Program-made: the position numbers and the translations under genes
Virus record (IMG/VR): IMGVR_UViG_3300042197_001295
Coordinates: 17,108 to 81,107 of that record
Reading direction: 5' to 3' (one strand)
Length of the DNA stretch: 64,000 bases
DNA from: a virus
In this document: positions 7,470 through 15,700 of the stretch, piece by piece
How the letters are laid out: every line of letters begins with the position of its first letter
Position numbering within the stretch: the first letter of the stretch is position 1
Notes under the pieces: model-generated
What the model was told of the DNA's origin: nothing
Databases searched by the model: none
Seen by the model: only the letters and a program-made list of their open reading frames with translations

Positions 7470-8207
7470 CTAGACTAATTGATTTATAAATCTCAATACA
7501 GATTCAAACAAATATTGGGTTTTTTCATTAGAATCTTTTGGAAGTTTTTCCAAGGCTTTTTCTAAATCATTATATGCATTTATAACTTCTCTAGTCTCGT
7601 CGAATTCTAGGATTCTGCCTTTTGATTCTAAGATTCCTTTAACAAAGGCAGAATGACATGACGGACTCGCCACCACATCCATAGCGACTAACTGAAAATC
7701 ACTTACAATAGCTCCTCTAGAAGATTCGTCTATTTTTCCTAATGCTCTGGTGCTAACACCGAATCCCCCTCCCCCGTTTATAATACCTTTTAATATTTTG
7801 CCTTTTGGCGTTTCGGTTAAAACTCTTGATTCTCCTATATAAAGAGTAGATCCACTTTTTGAATTTTCTTCTTCTCTTAAATTTAAAATATATGCACATG
7901 CAGTTTTTAATGAAACTTCTGTAGTTGGTGGGTGTTCTAGTGCTTGATAAGAAGTTTTTGTATTTATGGAATTTTCAGTGTACAATTTAACTTGTTCGCG
8001 AGCTTCGTTAGTTTTATAAATTCTACCGTTTCTATTTGCTTTGGCATTTCCTAATTCTATAGATCTTTCGTCATATGATTCTGCGTATGGTCCTTTTATT
8101 TTTAAAATTCTCGGCTCAGACGAATTTGATTGTTCAGTGATGATTTCAAAATCATCTCTAGAAAATCTAGGTTTCAAATCAATAACTAAATTAAACTTTT
8201 TATCCAT
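7470..8207 (-). CDS. 21: Prohead core protease (T4 gp21-like)
   Basis: This 245-residue serine protease of the phage prohead family would mature the capsid by cutting scaffold, MCP and internal proteins after L/I-x-E. Visible family signatures are GNAKANRNGRIY near residue 52, QALEHPPTTEVSL with the catalytic His, the TPKGKILKGIINGGGGFGV block, GVSTRALG with the catalytic Ser, and VAMDVVASPS at the end of the catalytic core. The gene lies among the leader-bearing genes whose products it should cleave, rather than next to the capsid gene as in T4. A TATAAATA box nine bases before the ATG indicates late expression. Confidence 0.85.
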   Translation of the reverse strand: MDKKFNLVIDLKPRFSRDDFEIITEQSNSSEPRILKIKGPYAESYDERSIELGNAKANRNGRIYKTNEAREQVKLYTENSINTKTSYQALEHPPTTEVSLKTACAYILNLREEENSKSGSTLYIGESRVLTETPKGKILKGIINGGGGFGVSTRALGKIDESSRGAIVSDFQLVAMDVVASPSCHSAFVKGILESKGRILEFDETREVINAYNDLEKALEKLPKDSNEKTQYLFESVLRFINQLV

Positions 8208-8216
8208 TATAGATAT

Positions 8217-8224
8217 TATTTATA
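8217..8224 (-). promoter_or_regulatory. Late-promoter-like box TATAAATA for the protease gene
   Basis: An exact TATAAATA on the minus strand, nine bases before the protease ATG. Confidence 0.5.
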
Positions 8225-8244
8225 TTAGTTTATATTAATAATCT

Positions 8245-8252
8245 AATAAATA
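8245..8252 (+). promoter_or_regulatory. Late-promoter-like box AATAAATA
   Basis: AATAAATA five bases before the ATG of the 159-residue leader-type protein, divergent from the protease box. Confidence 0.4.
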
Positions 8253-8257
8253 CACAT

Positions 8258-8737
8258 ATGTTGAACAAATTTAATAATTATTGTGAAACTTTTCTTGGAA
8301 TTATTTGGAGAACAAACCGCGATGAAGACGAAAACGACTATCCAGAAGGTAGAGACGATAGAGAAGTCTTACCTAGTCAATGGTGGGGATTTTGGCTTTT
8401 GCCAGATGGAAAACTAAGACCAGTAGGAATGATGCAACACCAAGAAGCGGGACGCGACATTTATAAAAAGATAAATCCAGAGGGACTCCATAAAGATGCT
8501 TTAAATGAAAAAGCAGAAAAATTAACAATTGTAGATTTTTTAAAAATGGGTTGGGCACTTTTAAGAATAGTAATAGATGGAAGTAATAATTATAAAACGA
8601 TATTTTGTGATTATGATAGTAGTAAAGGATTAGACAGTTTGCAAAATAAAGCATTAACGGGTTTACGGAAAGAATATAAAATATCAAAAATTATAGAAAA
8701 AGGAATAGTTCCAGAAAATGTATACGGGATAAAGTAA
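8258..8737 (+). CDS. Leader-type hypothetical protein
   Basis: This 159-residue protein begins MLNKFNNYCETFL, clearly like the leaders MLTKFNNYLNSML and MMEKFNNYINQFL of the minus-strand cluster, but without an L/I-x-E site nearby. The domain WWGFWLLPDGKLRPVGMMQH has the look of a small phage domain with a conserved His after a G-W/L-P-D-G strand; I cannot name it. It is divergent from the protease gene with a late-type box. It may be a packaged protein whose leader is not removed. Confidence 0.5.
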   Translation: MLNKFNNYCETFLGIIWRTNRDEDENDYPEGRDDREVLPSQWWGFWLLPDGKLRPVGMMQHQEAGRDIYKKINPEGLHKDALNEKAEKLTIVDFLKMGWALLRIVIDGSNNYKTIFCDYDSSKGLDSLQNKALTGLRKEYKISKIIEKGIVPENVYGIK

Positions 8738-8756
8738 TAATATTTTTAATTATCGC

Positions 8757-8764
8757 AATAAATA
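8757..8764 (+). promoter_or_regulatory. Late-promoter-like box AATAAATA for the neck gene
   Basis: AATAAATA six bases before the ATG of the gp13-like gene; no Shine-Dalgarno sequence follows. Confidence 0.4.
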
Positions 8765-8770
8765 TTATTG

Positions 8771-10609
8771 ATGTCTTCCTGTTCAGAATGTTCAACAAGT
8801 GCCGTAATTCCTCAAAGATCAGAGGAATATATTCAAGTTCTTCCCAACAATTGGGGGGGATCTGCTTATCTAGATTCTAGATTTAATAGTTATTCTGAAG
8901 TAGCACTATATATAAAGTATATGCTAGGATATCCACAAAGCACTGTGGAAATGAGCAATTCTCAGATTGCAATGTGTATTGACGAAGCACTTGATATTTT
9001 TACTAAACACTCTTCGCATTATACTACCGAATATATTGCTCTTTGGCCGAACTGGTATAAAAAAAATTGCGGTTTTGATTTAACACAAATACCAGAATTT
9101 TGTGGAAACTCTCAACAATGTATTACATATACTACACAATCGTCAATAGTTACCAGCATTGAAATAGAGAAAAATAATTTAGGAACTGGATTTGCATATA
9201 TTTCTGCAAAAGGATTTAATCCTTTTGATTTTTGTTATGGAGACGAAACAGATACTAAAAATCCAAACAATCCAAACAATCCAAACTACGATCCAAGAAA
9301 TCCTGTTGATATTTCCAAAAACCCAAAAGGAAATGATATAATTCTTTCATTTGACAAAAACAATCCTTGGAATTTCGATATTTGTGATGCAAATAGCATC
9401 AACATAATTCCCCTTTCGTCTGAAAATGTTCCTGCAACTACAATAGCACAAACTTCTGCTTATTTAGTTTTAAAAAATGGCAAAGGATATTTGTATAAAG
9501 ATAAATCTTTTTTTGATCCTTGTCCGAATAATTGTATTCCTTTGTCTTCTTGGTGGAACTTTAATCTAAATACGGCAACACATATCGAATTTCCAGATTT
9601 GCCTAATTTTTGTTTAAATCAAACCTTATATCCTTTACAACATCATGAATATAGTTCAAAAGTTCCAATGTTTACTGTTTGTAATTCAGCAATGGATTCT
9701 GGAGGAGAACTTTTAACAAATGTTAGATTTGTTAGTAGTTGCCATGTTATACCGTCATTAACTGGAACACATTATTCCAATGAATTTTTAAATATAATTT
9801 CTTCAGAAAATGTAATTTCAGGATCTGATATTTTTAATGATATAAAAAATAATATTACAAATGATTGGAAAAATACCGGATTGGGTATTGATTTTGAATT
9901 AAATTATTGTATACCAGAAACACCGTGCAAAAGAAAATACGAAGTGTCTTTTGATAAAGTTACTGTGACAAAAAATTACGGGACGGTAAGCACTGAAGTA
10001 TCGGGAACCATATTTGATCACGATCTTCAAAATAGAAGAAAGGTGAGAAGTATATCAAAAGTAGAGCCAAACTCATATGGAGGATTTGGTGGTTTGAATG
10101 CATATATTGGTGGTATTTTTGGCGTGGAATATGTTATAATGAACCAAGTGTTTGGTTTTAATGCAATGGGCGGAAGAACCGGAGGAGGTAGTGTTGCATA
10201 TAATTTATTCGACCACAGTTTGATGATGAGTTTATTGGAAACAATGAAATATCAATTAACATATGTTCAATACGAATTTAATCCGAAAACACAATTTTTA
10301 AGAGTTTTTCCAGAACCGTTTTCTTCGTTTAATAGTAATAAAGGGTATGTTGCAAGAATGCATGTAACTCAACCAATAAAAAATTTAATAAATGAACCTT
10401 GGGTTCGTGCATATTCTCTTGCACTGTCTAAAATTATTTTAGGAAGAATACGTTCAAAATATTCAGGAGTGAATCTTCCTAATGGAATCACGATCCAAGG
10501 AACGGAATTAATAACTGAAGGAAACGCAGAAAGAGATGCATTATTTACACAATTAGTAAGTCAGACTGGAGCAGATAAACGTCCTCCATTAGCATTTATG
10601 AGTTTATGA
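8771..10609 (+). CDS. 13: Neck protein (T4 gp13-like), enlarged
   Basis: A head-tail neck protein of about 612 residues, roughly twice the T4 gp13 length. The N-terminal part (IKYMLGYPQSTVEMSNSQIA, then CIDEALDIFTKHSSHYTTEY) matches the start of gp13-type neck proteins. The C-terminal 170 residues (FDHSLMMSLLETMKYQLTYV, FLRVFPEP, then EPWVRAYSLALSKIILGRIR and LPNGITIQGTELITEG) match its conserved end. Between them lies a long insertion with an Asn-Pro repeat (NPNNPNNPNYDPRNP) and many Cys. I take the ATG preceded by TTG as start. It precedes the gp14-like gene, the T4 order. The insertion may form a surface decoration. Confidence 0.7.
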   Translation: MSSCSECSTSAVIPQRSEEYIQVLPNNWGGSAYLDSRFNSYSEVALYIKYMLGYPQSTVEMSNSQIAMCIDEALDIFTKHSSHYTTEYIALWPNWYKKNCGFDLTQIPEFCGNSQQCITYTTQSSIVTSIEIEKNNLGTGFAYISAKGFNPFDFCYGDETDTKNPNNPNNPNYDPRNPVDISKNPKGNDIILSFDKNNPWNFDICDANSINIIPLSSENVPATTIAQTSAYLVLKNGKGYLYKDKSFFDPCPNNCIPLSSWWNFNLNTATHIEFPDLPNFCLNQTLYPLQHHEYSSKVPMFTVCNSAMDSGGELLTNVRFVSSCHVIPSLTGTHYSNEFLNIISSENVISGSDIFNDIKNNITNDWKNTGLGIDFELNYCIPETPCKRKYEVSFDKVTVTKNYGTVSTEVSGTIFDHDLQNRRKVRSISKVEPNSYGGFGGLNAYIGGIFGVEYVIMNQVFGFNAMGGRTGGGSVAYNLFDHSLMMSLLETMKYQLTYVQYEFNPKTQFLRVFPEPFSSFNSNKGYVARMHVTQPIKNLINEPWVRAYSLALSKIILGRIRSKYSGVNLPNGITIQGTELITEGNAERDALFTQLVSQTGADKRPPLAFMSL

Positions 10610-10639
10610 ATAAAATATATTTTTGTTTTGTACAAAAAT

Positions 10640-10647
10640 AATAAATA
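10640..10647 (+). promoter_or_regulatory. Late-promoter-like box AATAAATA
   Basis: AATAAATA five bases before the GTG I chose for the gp14-like gene. It supports that GTG over an upstream in-frame TTG, which would lie before the box. Confidence 0.4.
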
Positions 10648-10652
10648 TATTT

Positions 10653-11441
10653 GTGAGATCGCCAAAAGATATAATTCCGTTTAATCCTCTTGCAGAAATA
10701 TTTAAGATAGAACAAATTAATAATCCGCCTATGGATATTAATGATTCTGCTAGTATTGGAAACGACAATGTTTCAAAAATTTACAATCCAAAATGTAAAG
10801 ATATACCGGGGCAGGTAGTCCAAACTTTGGATTTGATAAATGAAGATGTAGAAAATCAATATGGAAATAGAATTTGGTATTGGGGAAGAAAAAATATAAC
10901 TGAAGTAGACAATTATTATGGTGAACCTCAAAATGTAGAATTTGAAGGACCAAAAGAAATGATAATTATGATTAATCCTACAGGAGCAAATCCTGCATTT
11001 TTACAATTTGGTAGATTTACTGATATTGATATGACATTAACAATATCGTTTCACCAATGGAACCGGGTTTGGGGAAAAGATAGACCACCATTGGAAGGAG
11101 ATAGGTTTTTAGTTGCAGATGAAAATTGCACTCGACCAGAATTACAATCTCCTAGAGTATATGTTATTTTAACTAAAATAGATGTTTTAGAAAACGGTTT
11201 TCAGGGTCCGTATAATTCTGTGTATAGATGGACTTTGACTGCCAAGAGATCTACTAATTCGTATGAAACAAATGCTCCTGAAGAAAATTCAGATTTGGGT
11301 AATATTTTAAATGTCGATTCATATAAAAATGAAAAATTCGCATCAGATCAAAAAGATAGTTTAAAAAACCAAATAGATATTGATAATATCTTAAAGAAAA
11401 ACAATCCAGCTTCTAAAAGAAAACCATTTAAACGAAAATAA
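10653..11441 (+). CDS. Probable neck protein (T4 gp14-like)
   Basis: This 262-residue protein from the GTG start directly follows the gp13-like gene. The middle (RKNITEVDNYYGEPQNVEFE, then FLQFGRFTDIDMTLTISFH and EGDRFLVADE, then RVYVILTKIDVLENGF) resembles the beta-rich core of gp14-type neck proteins, which seal the connector and join head to tail. The C-terminal 50 residues are Asn/Lys-rich and probably disordered. An upstream TTG would add 10 residues but lies before the AATAAATA box. Assignment rests on gene order and a moderate motif match. Confidence 0.5.
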   Translation: MRSPKDIIPFNPLAEIFKIEQINNPPMDINDSASIGNDNVSKIYNPKCKDIPGQVVQTLDLINEDVENQYGNRIWYWGRKNITEVDNYYGEPQNVEFEGPKEMIIMINPTGANPAFLQFGRFTDIDMTLTISFHQWNRVWGKDRPPLEGDRFLVADENCTRPELQSPRVYVILTKIDVLENGFQGPYNSVYRWTLTAKRSTNSYETNAPEENSDLGNILNVDSYKNEKFASDQKDSLKNQIDIDNILKKNNPASKRKPFKRK

Positions 11442-11463
11442 TAAATATATTAAATAATGATAT

Positions 11464-12750
11464 ATGGAAGAAAAAAATAAAAATTATCTTGTAAATTTTT
11501 CAGCAGGCATATTAGCACTTTTTTTAATATTTTCTAAAATTTCAAAGAAAAAAATAAACGTATCAGAACAAAATTTGAGTACGAATATAGTTGACAAACC
11601 AAAAACTAATGTTATAGTAGAAGAAGGATCTAAAGTAGAACTAGTAGAAAAAGTTCCTATAGAAAAAAATAAACTTTTTATAGAAAAAAAATTCGATGGT
11701 TATACCAATCATTTTTTAGATTTCTATTATGTTAATAGCGATTGGGAACAAAAAGCAAAAACCATTTCCGATACTATTTTTCAAAATAAAGAAAAATACG
11801 TAAATGTTTCCAGTCAATTAGGAAAAGTTCCTTGGTATGTCATAGGAATAATCCATTATTTAGAGTCTGATTTTTCTTTTAATAAGCATTTACACAACGG
11901 TGATCCTCTTTCCGGCAGAACTGTCCGTGTACCAAGGGGAAGACCTCTAAACGACCCTACAGGAGAATCAAATAGGTATACTTGGGAAGAATCTGCTATT
12001 GATGCCATAAAGATAAAAATGTGGCACACATGGGTAGATTGGGAAGTTAAAGATATTCTATTTAGATCGGAGAATTATAACGGAAGGGGTTATGCAAAAA
12101 TGGGCAAATTGTCTCCTTATATATGGAGTGGATCTAATTACGGTGTTGGTTTAGGTAAATTTACAAGTGACGGAGTTTATGATAAAAATGCAGTTTCTAA
12201 ACAAGTTGGCGTTGCTCTCATATTGAGAAAAATTTACGAAAAATTAAATTTTGTGTTTGAAAATACACAAATACAAAAAGAACCAATAGAAGAAAAAACC
12301 ATTTTTTCTAAGAAAGAAGAAAAATTAAAATTGTATTTTGCAAAATACAATATAAAATATTTCCAACCAAAAGAATTTTTAACATTGGGAGGGGGAAACG
12401 AATACGGAAAATGTAAAGATAAAAATAAATTGCCCCCTGATGATCTTTTAGAAAATATAGCAAAAGTTGCTCAATATTGGGATATTGTCCGAGAAAAATA
12501 TGGGAAAAAAATCATTGTAAATTCTGTTTATAGAAGCCCAGAATACAATAGTTGTTTAGACGGAACTGCATCTAATTCCTTTCATATGAAAGGAATGGCA
12601 GCAGATTGTAGTCCAGCAGAAGGAAGTCTTTCAGAATTAACAAAAGTAATTTCTTATTTAAAAAATGAGGGGAAAATAGTAGGAGGATGGGGGGTTTATC
12701 CAACATTTATTCACTTGGATACTAGACCTTCCAACGTAAAGTTTAGATGA
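11464..12750 (+). CDS. Membrane-anchored bidomain peptidoglycan hydrolase (lysozyme-like plus peptidase M15)
   Basis: This 428-residue protein has an N-terminal hydrophobic segment at about residues 9-24 (NFSAGILALFLIF), then a linker. Residues about 90-260 read YVIGIIHYLESDFSFNKHLH, NGDPLSGRTVRVPRGRP and TWEESAIDAIK, a lysozyme-like family with a catalytic Glu in the LES segment. Residues about 345-428 are a peptidase M15 (D-Ala-D-Ala carboxypeptidase/endopeptidase) domain: VYRSPEYN, SFHMKGMAADCS and WGVYPTFIHLDTR supply the His and Asp zinc ligands. It would cut glycan and peptide bonds. The membrane segment suggests a signal-anchor endolysin or a virion enzyme. Its place among neck genes and the late-type boxes fit late expression. 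Confidence 0.75.
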   Translation: MEEKNKNYLVNFSAGILALFLIFSKISKKKINVSEQNLSTNIVDKPKTNVIVEEGSKVELVEKVPIEKNKLFIEKKFDGYTNHFLDFYYVNSDWEQKAKTISDTIFQNKEKYVNVSSQLGKVPWYVIGIIHYLESDFSFNKHLHNGDPLSGRTVRVPRGRPLNDPTGESNRYTWEESAIDAIKIKMWHTWVDWEVKDILFRSENYNGRGYAKMGKLSPYIWSGSNYGVGLGKFTSDGVYDKNAVSKQVGVALILRKIYEKLNFVFENTQIQKEPIEEKTIFSKKEEKLKLYFAKYNIKYFQPKEFLTLGGGNEYGKCKDKNKLPPDDLLENIAKVAQYWDIVREKYGKKIIVNSVYRSPEYNSCLDGTASNSFHMKGMAADCSPAEGSLSELTKVISYLKNEGKIVGGWGVYPTFIHLDTRPSNVKFR

Positions 12751-12755
12751 AAAAT

Positions 12756-13385
12756 CTAAACATAATATTTTTTAACATGGTTATGTAAAACAATTCCTTG
12801 TTTTCGCAATTCGGGAATAATTACATTTCTGATCCAATTTCTCCTACAATGAGTTGGATCAGAATTTGTTGGATCTTCGCACAAATAATCTTTAAGACCT
12901 TCCACATTTTCCATATATTCGTTTAATTTCTTTTTTTGGATTAGCAAAAAAGGATGATAAATCCCAATTGGGTCTTCACACCAATAGGGCTTGATCGGGA
13001 TATATTGCGGAACACCATTTAGACAATTTAAAATATAACTTTCTTCGCAATCGTTCGCATGATGTGCGGTTACATAGTTTCCTCCAATTTTAGTCAAATG
13101 AAAAAATCTAAATTTTCTAAGTTCTCCTTCGCTTTCGTCGGGGAATTGTTCTTTATCTCTTTTGATGATCTTACAAGGAACATTGATAAAATCTGCAAAT
13201 CTTTTTACAGATTCTTCCATTTTATCATTGATAGAAGAACATGCATGGTTAAAATGTAAAATATCAAATTCTTGTTTACATCGATATTTATATTTTAACC
13301 AATGAGCAGCACTGATACTATCTACTCCTCCACTAACAAGAAATGTAAATTTATTTTGTGGAAGCCATTTAGAGTTGATTTTCAT
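12756..13385 (-). CDS. TilS-like PP-loop enzyme (tRNA-Ile lysidine synthetase type)
   Basis: This 209-residue protein has the PP-loop FLVSGGVDSISAA near the N-terminus, then AHHANDCEESYILNCLNGV (compare H-H-x-D-D-Q-x-E-T in TilS), HPFLLIQKKKLNEYM, and EDPTNSDPTHCRRNWIRN followed by VIIPEL. This order of motifs is that of the TilS catalytic domain. TilS makes lysidine at the wobble base of the CAU-anticodon Ile tRNA so that it reads AUA, a codon used heavily in this AT-rich genome. The C-terminal substrate domains of bacterial TilS are absent, and the D-D-Q motif is altered to N-D-C, so specificity may differ. A TTGACA-type promoter suggests early expression. Confidence 0.7.
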   Translation of the reverse strand: MKINSKWLPQNKFTFLVSGGVDSISAAHWLKYKYRCKQEFDILHFNHACSSINDKMEESVKRFADFINVPCKIIKRDKEQFPDESEGELRKFRFFHLTKIGGNYVTAHHANDCEESYILNCLNGVPQYIPIKPYWCEDPIGIYHPFLLIQKKKLNEYMENVEGLKDYLCEDPTNSDPTHCRRNWIRNVIIPELRKQGIVLHNHVKKYYV

Positions 13386-13429
13386 ATGAGTCTCTCAACG
13401 TGGAGAAAATACGAGAATTTGGGATTAAG

Positions 13430-13459
13430 ATAATATTGCACGTAATTTAAAATTGTCAA
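13430..13459 (-). promoter_or_regulatory. Sigma70-type promoter for the TilS-like gene
   Basis: TTGACA, an 18-base spacer, then TATTAT on the minus strand, about 45 bases before the ATG. Good -35, fair -10. Confidence 0.55.
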
Positions 13460-13464
13460 GAAGT

Positions 13465-14637
13465 TTATTCGCACAAATTGTTAGATGTTAATGTGCATGT
13501 ATCCGTAACAGAAAATACAGTAAATCCATCAGAATAAGGATGTTGATAATTAAGCCAAGTAGAATATAAAGGATCAGAAGATAAAAATGGATTTTGTAAT
13601 TCTGTTCTTTTTACGGAATCTGTAACAACACAACATCCAGCTTCATTTGCTAATACAATATCGAAAATACTTCCACCAGACATTGGAGGAATATTAAAAG
13701 TAATACTATTAGAATTATACGACCATGACGTTATCGGTATACCAGAAATCATAACACATTCTGATGAAAGCGAAGTATAATCACAATAAACATCTAAATC
13801 TTCTCTTAAAAAAGAATTTGGATAATATAATTTATATTCTATTCCATTTGTAGGATGTCCACCGGAAAGATAAATTTCTTTTACTTTGTCCATGTTCATC
13901 CCCCAGAGTTTTTGGTATCCTATTTTGTTTTGTATAAACGCAGCATTTAGTGCTTTTGTAACGAAAGGTTTTCCTTTTAACAATTGTTTCCACTGCACCG
14001 TTCCGTTTGGTGCCATCAAAGTATTTGATATTTTTGTAATTATTCCAACTTCTTGGAATTCTAAATCAGTCAACCACAAATATCCCTTTACCGTAAAACT
14101 TGTCGATGCCTGTAATATTGTGTTTACACTGCCCTCTTGAACAACAGTTGGAATATTTTCCGTCCAAGATCCGCCCCATATTATTTCCAAACTCACTGAT
14201 TCGTTTGTTAACGGATCGTTTATAAATTGATAAGTTTGTGGGTTTAAATATTGAACTAATTTTTGCTGTATTTGATTTAAATCCCACATATATAAACACA
14301 AAATTGTAATTGTGAAATTCATGTTTATGGGTATAGGCTCGGATTGAGCATATTTATTATCTACTAATTTAGAATAATTGTCTTTATTTTTTATTCTAGC
14401 AGGATCTCGCGACCATCCAGATCTTACAATAGAAACAACAGGAAGTCTTATTGTTCCACTATCGTTTCTTATATCTAATAATAGATTACTAGGGGGACTT
14501 GATGTTAATGCAACTGGAACTTCTTCTACTATTCGTCTTTCGCCATCAAATCTATATATGTTTATTTCATCAATTGCTGAAGCAAATGCGGTTTGTATGT
14601 CTTCTAAAGAAAAAAAAGATTGATTTGGGGATATCAC
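13465..14637 (-). CDS. Probable tail sheath stabiliser/completion protein (T4 gp15-like)
   Basis: A 390-residue protein. The first half (GTIRLPVVSIVRSGWSRDPA, then PIPINMNFTITILCLYMWDL, QIQQKLVQYLNPQ, and the later STSFTVKGYLWL) follows the arrangement of gp15 and related sheath-terminator proteins: a conserved PVxIV strand, a central beta hairpin and a membrane-like F-T-I-T-I strand. The C-terminal 180 residues add a beta-rich, Cys-containing extension not typical of T4. I chose the GTG five bases after a GATAAATA sequence; a TTG one codon earlier is possible. It lies on the minus strand between neck and portal genes. Assignment is moderate. Confidence 0.5.
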   Translation of the reverse strand: MISPNQSFFSLEDIQTAFASAIDEINIYRFDGERRIVEEVPVALTSSPPSNLLLDIRNDSGTIRLPVVSIVRSGWSRDPARIKNKDNYSKLVDNKYAQSEPIPINMNFTITILCLYMWDLNQIQQKLVQYLNPQTYQFINDPLTNESVSLEIIWGGSWTENIPTVVQEGSVNTILQASTSFTVKGYLWLTDLEFQEVGIITKISNTLMAPNGTVQWKQLLKGKPFVTKALNAAFIQNKIGYQKLWGMNMDKVKEIYLSGGHPTNGIEYKLYYPNSFLREDLDVYCDYTSLSSECVMISGIPITSWSYNSNSITFNIPPMSGGSIFDIVLANEAGCCVVTDSVKRTELQNPFLSSDPLYSTWLNYQHPYSDGFTVFSVTDTCTLTSNNLCE

Positions 14638-14645
14638 CAAAATAT

Positions 14646-15344
14646 TTATCTTAACTGTTTTATTTCAAGAATATCTAGAATGTGCCATTTGCAAATTTTT
14701 CCACTATCTAAAGCAAATTCCCCAATTTGTGACATGTGGTGGTGACCACAATAAAATCTACTAGGCTTACATTTTTGTAAAATGTCATATCCAATATTAT
14801 TTTCTGTTTTTAGATCATCTGAAAGATATCTATCGTTTTTTGTAAAATTTTTTATGTTCCCATAAATATAACCTATATTTCTAGGATTAGTATGCATAAC
14901 TAAAACATCAACTTCTTCTATATTTTTTTTAGGACTAGGCAATCCTTCGTTTTCCCACCACGAAACTCCATTTATTCTATTTATTCGATCTAAAGATATT
15001 GCTCCTCCGACTAATAAAAATTTATAATCATTTAAAGTTAAATAAGTATAGTCAGGAATTAATTTCAAATTAGAAAATATAAAATTTCCATTCCAATAAG
15101 AAGGATCGTCATGATTGCCTCTAATAACAAACATATTAACTCTAAGATCTTTTAAAAATTGATTCAAATTTATAAGTTTTTTCAATTCTTTGTCGGGACT
15201 CCGAAAACCTATTCCAAAATCCCCAACCTGAATAAAATTTATATTTTCGTCGGGTTTTGAAAAATAATTTTCCAATTTTTCTTTTAAAAAATCAAATTCC
15301 CCGTGAATATCACCTATAAAATAACAATTAGTTAATTTTTTCAT
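14646..15344 (-). CDS. Calcineurin-like metallophosphoesterase
   Basis: This 232-residue protein shows the full metal-binding motif series: FIGDIHGEF (D-x-H), VGDFGIGF (G-D), VIRGNHDD (G-N-H-D), VLVMHTNP (His) and CGHHHMSQIG (G-H-x-H). The family hydrolyses phosphomonoesters or diesters, and some members act on nucleotides or proteins. It is shorter than gp47/SbcD and lacks that protein's extra domains, so I do not call it the gp46 partner. It is nine bases downstream of the 102-residue gene, probably in the same transcript. Substrate unknown. Confidence 0.75.
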   Translation of the reverse strand: MKKLTNCYFIGDIHGEFDFLKEKLENYFSKPDENINFIQVGDFGIGFRSPDKELKKLINLNQFLKDLRVNMFVIRGNHDDPSYWNGNFIFSNLKLIPDYTYLTLNDYKFLLVGGAISLDRINRINGVSWWENEGLPSPKKNIEEVDVLVMHTNPRNIGYIYGNIKNFTKNDRYLSDDLKTENNIGYDILQKCKPSRFYCGHHHMSQIGEFALDSGKICKWHILDILEIKQLR

Positions 15345-15353
15345 TGATTTATG

Positions 15354-15662
15354 TTAACATTTTTTTGCCCAATTTTCAACATAATTGATACAACTATTCA
15401 AATTTTCTAATACTAATTTTTCCTTAATAGGAAACGGATGTATCCTGATTCCCGGAACTTGACCAATCTCTACTATGTCTTTTACAAAATCTGTAAATTT
15501 ATTTTGTTTTATCCAACCATAATAAAAGTCTCGTTCTTCCCATATTAATTCTACAAGAACAATACAATCTAAACTTCTAGTAATTATTCCTAAAGATCTG
15601 AATGCATATGTTTCGGAAGGAGGAGCAATTAATGTTCTGTCGATGACCAAATTAGTAGCCAT
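15354..15662 (-). CDS. Hypothetical protein
   Basis: This 102-residue mixed alpha/beta protein has no signal peptide or known motif. It is divergent from the portal gene: an AATAAATA box lies five bases before its ATG, and the portal's TATAAATA box follows within three bases on the other strand. It is probably co-transcribed with the phosphoesterase. Function unknown. Confidence 0.55.
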   Translation of the reverse strand: MATNLVIDRTLIAPPSETYAFRSLGIITRSLDCIVLVELIWEERDFYYGWIKQNKFTDFVKDIVEIGQVPGIRIHPFPIKEKLVLENLNSCINYVENWAKKC

Positions 15663-15667
15663 AGATT

Positions 15668-15675
15668 TATTTATT
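15668..15675 (-). promoter_or_regulatory. Late-promoter-like box AATAAATA
   Basis: AATAAATA on the minus strand, five bases before the ATG of the 102-residue protein and back-to-back with the portal box. Confidence 0.4.
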
Positions 15676-15677
15676 CG

Positions 15678-15685
15678 TATAAATA
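15678..15685 (+). promoter_or_regulatory. Late-promoter-like box TATAAATA for the portal gene
   Basis: An exact TATAAATA 15 bases before the portal GTG. Confidence 0.5.
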
Positions 15686-15700
15686 GTATTAAATAAATCC

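Noticed and set aside
9255-9305. CCAAACAAT repeats as a regulatory iteron
   Set aside because: They encode the in-frame Asn-Pro repeat of the neck protein and are not near any replication-type feature.
14646-15344. gp47/SbcD partner of gp46
   Set aside because: The phosphoesterase motifs fit, but it is about 100 residues too short, far from gp46 and starts like the G-D-I-H-G-E family rather than SbcD.
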